Source of the DNA: Acidobacteria bacterium AH-259-G07
Lineage (GTDB): Bacteria; Acidobacteriota; UBA6911; RPQK01; JADFOI01
NCBI GenBank assembly: GCA_027717925.1
Contig: JALLON010000106.1
Coordinates: forward strand, 1-8,889
DNA length: 8,889 nt
Direction of reading: 5' to 3'
Numbering within the stretch: the stretch's first letter is position 1; the number at the start of each line of letters is the position of its first letter. A program made the position numbers and the translations under genes. The notes under the pieces are model-generated. The model was not told where the DNA came from and did no database searches. It saw nothing but the letters and a program-made list of their open reading frames with translations. Shown here in pieces: positions 7,006 to 8,889 of this stretch.

Positions 7006-7034
7006 CGGCCACAAGCTCGATAGCTCAAGGTCTA

Positions 7035-8027
7035 TCAGTAAGGGATGATTGACCGCCACCAAGGTCGTTTAGGGAAGTGCAAGCTAGGGGTATTATACAA
7101 CTCTTGTTCTTTGGCCAGCCGCTCAGCCACTTCCAACATATCTATAGCTGCGCGATTGTCCGGGTAGCGAAGTAAAAAAGGCCTGATTCCCTGGACCGAC
7201 ACTGGGACTCCACGGTCGAAGTGGACAAAGCCAAGATAACTGATGTTGCTTCTCACGCACAGATGTCTGAACAAAAGGTTGTGGAAATTCCTAAGATGTG
7301 ATTCCTCGGCTCCTCCGCGGTACATGTTCACGACAAACTTAATCTTCAGATCGTTGATCAAACCAGCCACAATGTAGGCCGAGTAGCGATCCCAAACCTT
7401 GAGTCGGTCTATCAGCTTTCGTATGTTCAGATCCTCCTGACCAGTAATCATCCGCTGCAAGGTCGATTTCAACGGGGAAAGGAACTCTTCCTTCTCAAGT
7501 TCCCGCCATAAAAAGTGAAGGATCAGTGTCTTCAGGAAAACAAAGGCGTTGTGCAGCGAAAGGGCTTCGGGTGTGATGACAATGATCTTTTCGCCGGCGG
7601 CCAAAAATAGATCCAGAACATTGCTAGAGGTCCCTGCTCCCAGGTCCATTAAAATGAAATTTGCACCCAGGGTCCTGATTTTATTCAGCAGGTCCTTTTT
7701 CAAGTCATCGTCGAGTCGGATTTCGGGCGCACCGCTGTAGGAGGAACAGATCATTTGCAAGTTCTCTTGCTCTGTCGCAGTCAAGAGTTGGCGCAGATCA
7801 GGCACTTTCTTCAGAAGGAAGCTGTTGATCGTCCCATTCGGGGAGCGGACACCCAGACAGGCATTGAGATTGCCGCAGCCTAAATCCAGGTCGATAGCGA
7901 CGACAGAGCCTCTCTGTGCGCGAAACTGCTGAGCTAAGCTAAGAGCCAGATTAGCCGTTATGACAGTTTTGCCGACTCCACCTTTGCCGCTGGCGATGCC
8001 GATAGTGCAATTTTTTGGAGGCTGCAT
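7035..8027 (-). CDS. MinD/ParA/FlhG-like P-loop ATPase
   Basis: A 330-aa cytoplasmic ATPase of the deviant-Walker class that positions cellular structures by ATP-dependent dimerisation. The motifs are a deviant Walker A GKGGVGKT (14-21, with the signature lysine at 15), Walker A' AIDLDLGCGNLNACLG (44-59, Asp46) and Walker B FILMDLGAGTSSN (124-136, Asp128), followed by IVITPEALSLHNAFVFLK. The last block is typical of a MinD/FlhG-related family in which a long helical insertion (about 165-215) follows. The tail KRPWWRSIIPY is basic and aromatic and might touch membrane, but it does not look like the canonical MinD amphipathic helix. AGGAGG at 8037-8032 precedes the ATG by 4 nt. No MinE, ParB, FlhF or flagellar genes are nearby, so the object it positions is unknown. 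It is divergent from the HtrA-fold gene. Confidence 0.88.
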   Translation of the reverse strand: MQPPKNCTIGIASGKGGVGKTVITANLALSLAQQFRAQRGSVVAIDLDLGCGNLNACLGVRSPNGTINSFLLKKVPDLRQLLTATEQENLQMICSSYSGAPEIRLDDDLKKDLLNKIRTLGANFILMDLGAGTSSNVLDLFLAAGEKIIVITPEALSLHNAFVFLKTLILHFLWRELEKEEFLSPLKSTLQRMITGQEDLNIRKLIDRLKVWDRYSAYIVAGLINDLKIKFVVNMYRGGAEESHLRNFHNLLFRHLCVRSNISYLGFVHFDRGVPVSVQGIRPFLLRYPDNRAAIDMLEVAERLAKEQELYNTPSLHFPKRPWWRSIIPY

Positions 8028-8072
8028 ACTCCCTCCTACGCTTGCCCAAGTTTACAATTGTCTTGGAGTTTC

Positions 8073-8100
8073 TTGACAGTTCACAAAATACAAATATGCT
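8073..8100 (+). promoter_or_regulatory. Possible upstream sigma-70-type promoter
   Basis: TTGACA (8073-8078) is a perfect -35 box, followed after 16 nt by TATGCT (8095-8100), a moderate -10 box. It would read towards the HtrA-fold gene with a leader of about 150 nt. Confidence 0.4.
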
Positions 8101-8181
8101 ACCATACACACTATACGAACTTATCATCGACTACTGACTATACTTTGGCGCGAGAAATAAGTAGATTAGTGTCGACGATGT

Positions 8182-8190
8182 TGCTATAAT
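8182..8190 (+). promoter_or_regulatory. Extended -10 promoter for the HtrA-fold gene
   Basis: The sequence TGCTATAAT is a perfect TGn-TATAAT extended -10 element. The -35 position (around 8162-8167, TAGATT) is poor, as extended -10 promoters tolerate. Transcription would start near 8197, leaving a leader of about 57 nt before the ATG at 8254. Confidence 0.55.
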
Positions 8191-8240
8191 CTCGGCTATT
8201 ACTTGACTCTGGATTTTACTAAAATGAGCTTATAGCAATC

Positions 8241-8245
8241 GGGAG
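8241..8245 (+). promoter_or_regulatory. Ribosome-binding site of the HtrA-fold gene
   Basis: GGGAG lies 8 nt before the ATG at 8254 and supports that start. Confidence 0.6.
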
Positions 8246-8253
8246 CTAAAATC

Positions 8254-8874
8254 ATGACTCTAAAGGATCATCTTCGCTCACTTACGGATAAAAAGCCCCC
8301 TTCCAATCCTGAACCAAGTCCTGAACCAACTTCTGATAGACCCGTCGCCCTTGGGCAGGTCAAGGAGAGCTTGGTCACCATCGCAGCAGATGAGAAGACC
8401 GGCAAGGGATTTATAGTTGATGGAGAGGGCAAAGTGGTGACGAATTTCCAATTGGTGAATTCGGCCGCACGCATCAAGGTCACCACACTTTCTGGAGACG
8501 TTTTTTTGGGCAAGATCACTCGCCTGGACAAAGGTCGGGACCTGGCACTGATTCAAATTCCCGTGAAGACCCCTAGATATCTTACCCTGGGGGATGTAAG
8601 TACCGTTGATGTAGGTGAAGATGTCTTTATCCTGGGAAGCTCGTCAGGTGCCGGAGGACTAATCAAGGCTGTTATCAGTGCCCTTCGAGTGATTGAGGGG
8701 ACAGCGCTCATCCAGGTTGATCGACCGATTGATCCGGACAACAGTGGTAGCCCGTTTGTTACAGAGCAGGGGACCGTGGTTGGAATCGCCAGTTACAGGA
8801 TGGGCCAGCAAGATGACAACGTCGGATTCGCGGTAAGTGTCAAGGAGTTGAAGGCCTTCATTTCCGGGCAATAA
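8254..8874 (+). CDS. Trypsin/HtrA-fold protein lacking the catalytic His (predicted cytoplasmic pseudoprotease)
   Basis: A 206-aa protein. Residues 1-12 may form a short helix, 13-30 are a proline-rich linker (KKPPSNPEPSPEPTSDRP), and 33-206 align with the chymotrypsin-like domain of DegP/HtrA (S1C). The family block TNNHVV appears as TNFQLV (63-68), so the catalytic histidine is Gln66. The aspartate is kept in RDLALIQI (Asp96). The nucleophile motif reads DNSGSP (162-167, Ser164), with NSGS in place of the usual NSGG next to the oxyanion hole. Strands after it (VVGIASY, VGFAVSV) match the fold's end. There is no signal peptide and no PDZ domain, unlike most HtrA proteins, so I place it in the cytoplasm. 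It is probably not a protease; the groove might bind peptides instead. The gene is divergent from a MinD-like ATPase. Confidence 0.85.
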   Translation: MTLKDHLRSLTDKKPPSNPEPSPEPTSDRPVALGQVKESLVTIAADEKTGKGFIVDGEGKVVTNFQLVNSAARIKVTTLSGDVFLGKITRLDKGRDLALIQIPVKTPRYLTLGDVSTVDVGEDVFILGSSSGAGGLIKAVISALRVIEGTALIQVDRPIDPDNSGSPFVTEQGTVVGIASYRMGQQDDNVGFAVSVKELKAFISGQ

Positions 8875-8889
8875 GGCAGCCACGCTTAG

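Larger units (their letters stand above)
8028..8253. other. AT-rich divergent intergenic region
   Basis: A 226-bp stretch between two divergently transcribed genes, clearly richer in A and T than its flanks. It must hold promoters for both. Two plausible plus-strand promoters are listed separately. For the minus strand I see a TATAGT near 8115-8110 but no convincing -35 partner. Segments 8125-8145 and 8159-8180 are loosely inverted copies of each other (both contain CATCG and TACTT in matching orientation), a possible but weak operator. Confidence 0.6.

Overview
The window reads as ordinary chromosomal DNA from a Gram-negative (two-membrane) bacterium. Evidence for two membranes is a LolA-like periplasmic protein, a LolCDE-like ABC transporter and a signal-peptide-bearing outer-membrane beta-barrel. 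Gene style (a MinD-like P-loop ATPase with a 'DLGAGTSSNVLDLF' Walker B block, heptamer intergenic repeats, moderate GC) would fit a deltaproteobacterial or acidobacterial lineage. That is an impression, not a determination.

Layout. Positions 16-5191 (+) hold a compact five-gene operon: a LolA-like outer-membrane lipoprotein-sorting protein, two paralogous FtsX/MacB-type permeases, a LolD/MacB-type ATPase and an outer-membrane barrel protein. Junctions are ATGA overlaps or gaps of 2-10 nt, so the five are probably made together as one trans-envelope lipid or lipoprotein trafficking machine. The last gene ends on a CTAG palindrome that also supplies the stop codon of the convergent gene. Positions 6789-5188 (-) hold a VKOR-type disulfide-bond-forming membrane protein followed, with an ATGA overlap, by an endonuclease/exonuclease/phosphatase (EEP) family gene. 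That EEP gene is split by a one-base frameshift near 6130, which separates its first metal-ligand motif from the rest of the active site.

Positions 6790-7034 are non-coding and repetitive: eleven perfect-length 7-bp units, an imperfect inverted repeat of about 25 bp per arm, and a short 8-bp tandem repeat. Positions 8027-7035 (-) encode a MinD/ParA/FlhG-type P-loop ATPase. It is divergent, across a 226-bp AT-rich regulatory region, from a small (206 aa) trypsin/HtrA-fold protein at 8254-8874 (+). That protein has no signal peptide or PDZ domain, and its catalytic histidine appears to be replaced by glutamine, so it is probably a cytoplasmic pseudoprotease.

The most noteworthy items are the dedicated Lol-like operon that ends in a barrel instead of LolB, the predicted pseudoprotease next to a MinD-like ATPase, the frameshifted EEP gene, and the heptamer array placed 14 nt from the VKOR start codon. 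I saw no RNA genes, insertion sequences, CRISPR arrays or phage genes.
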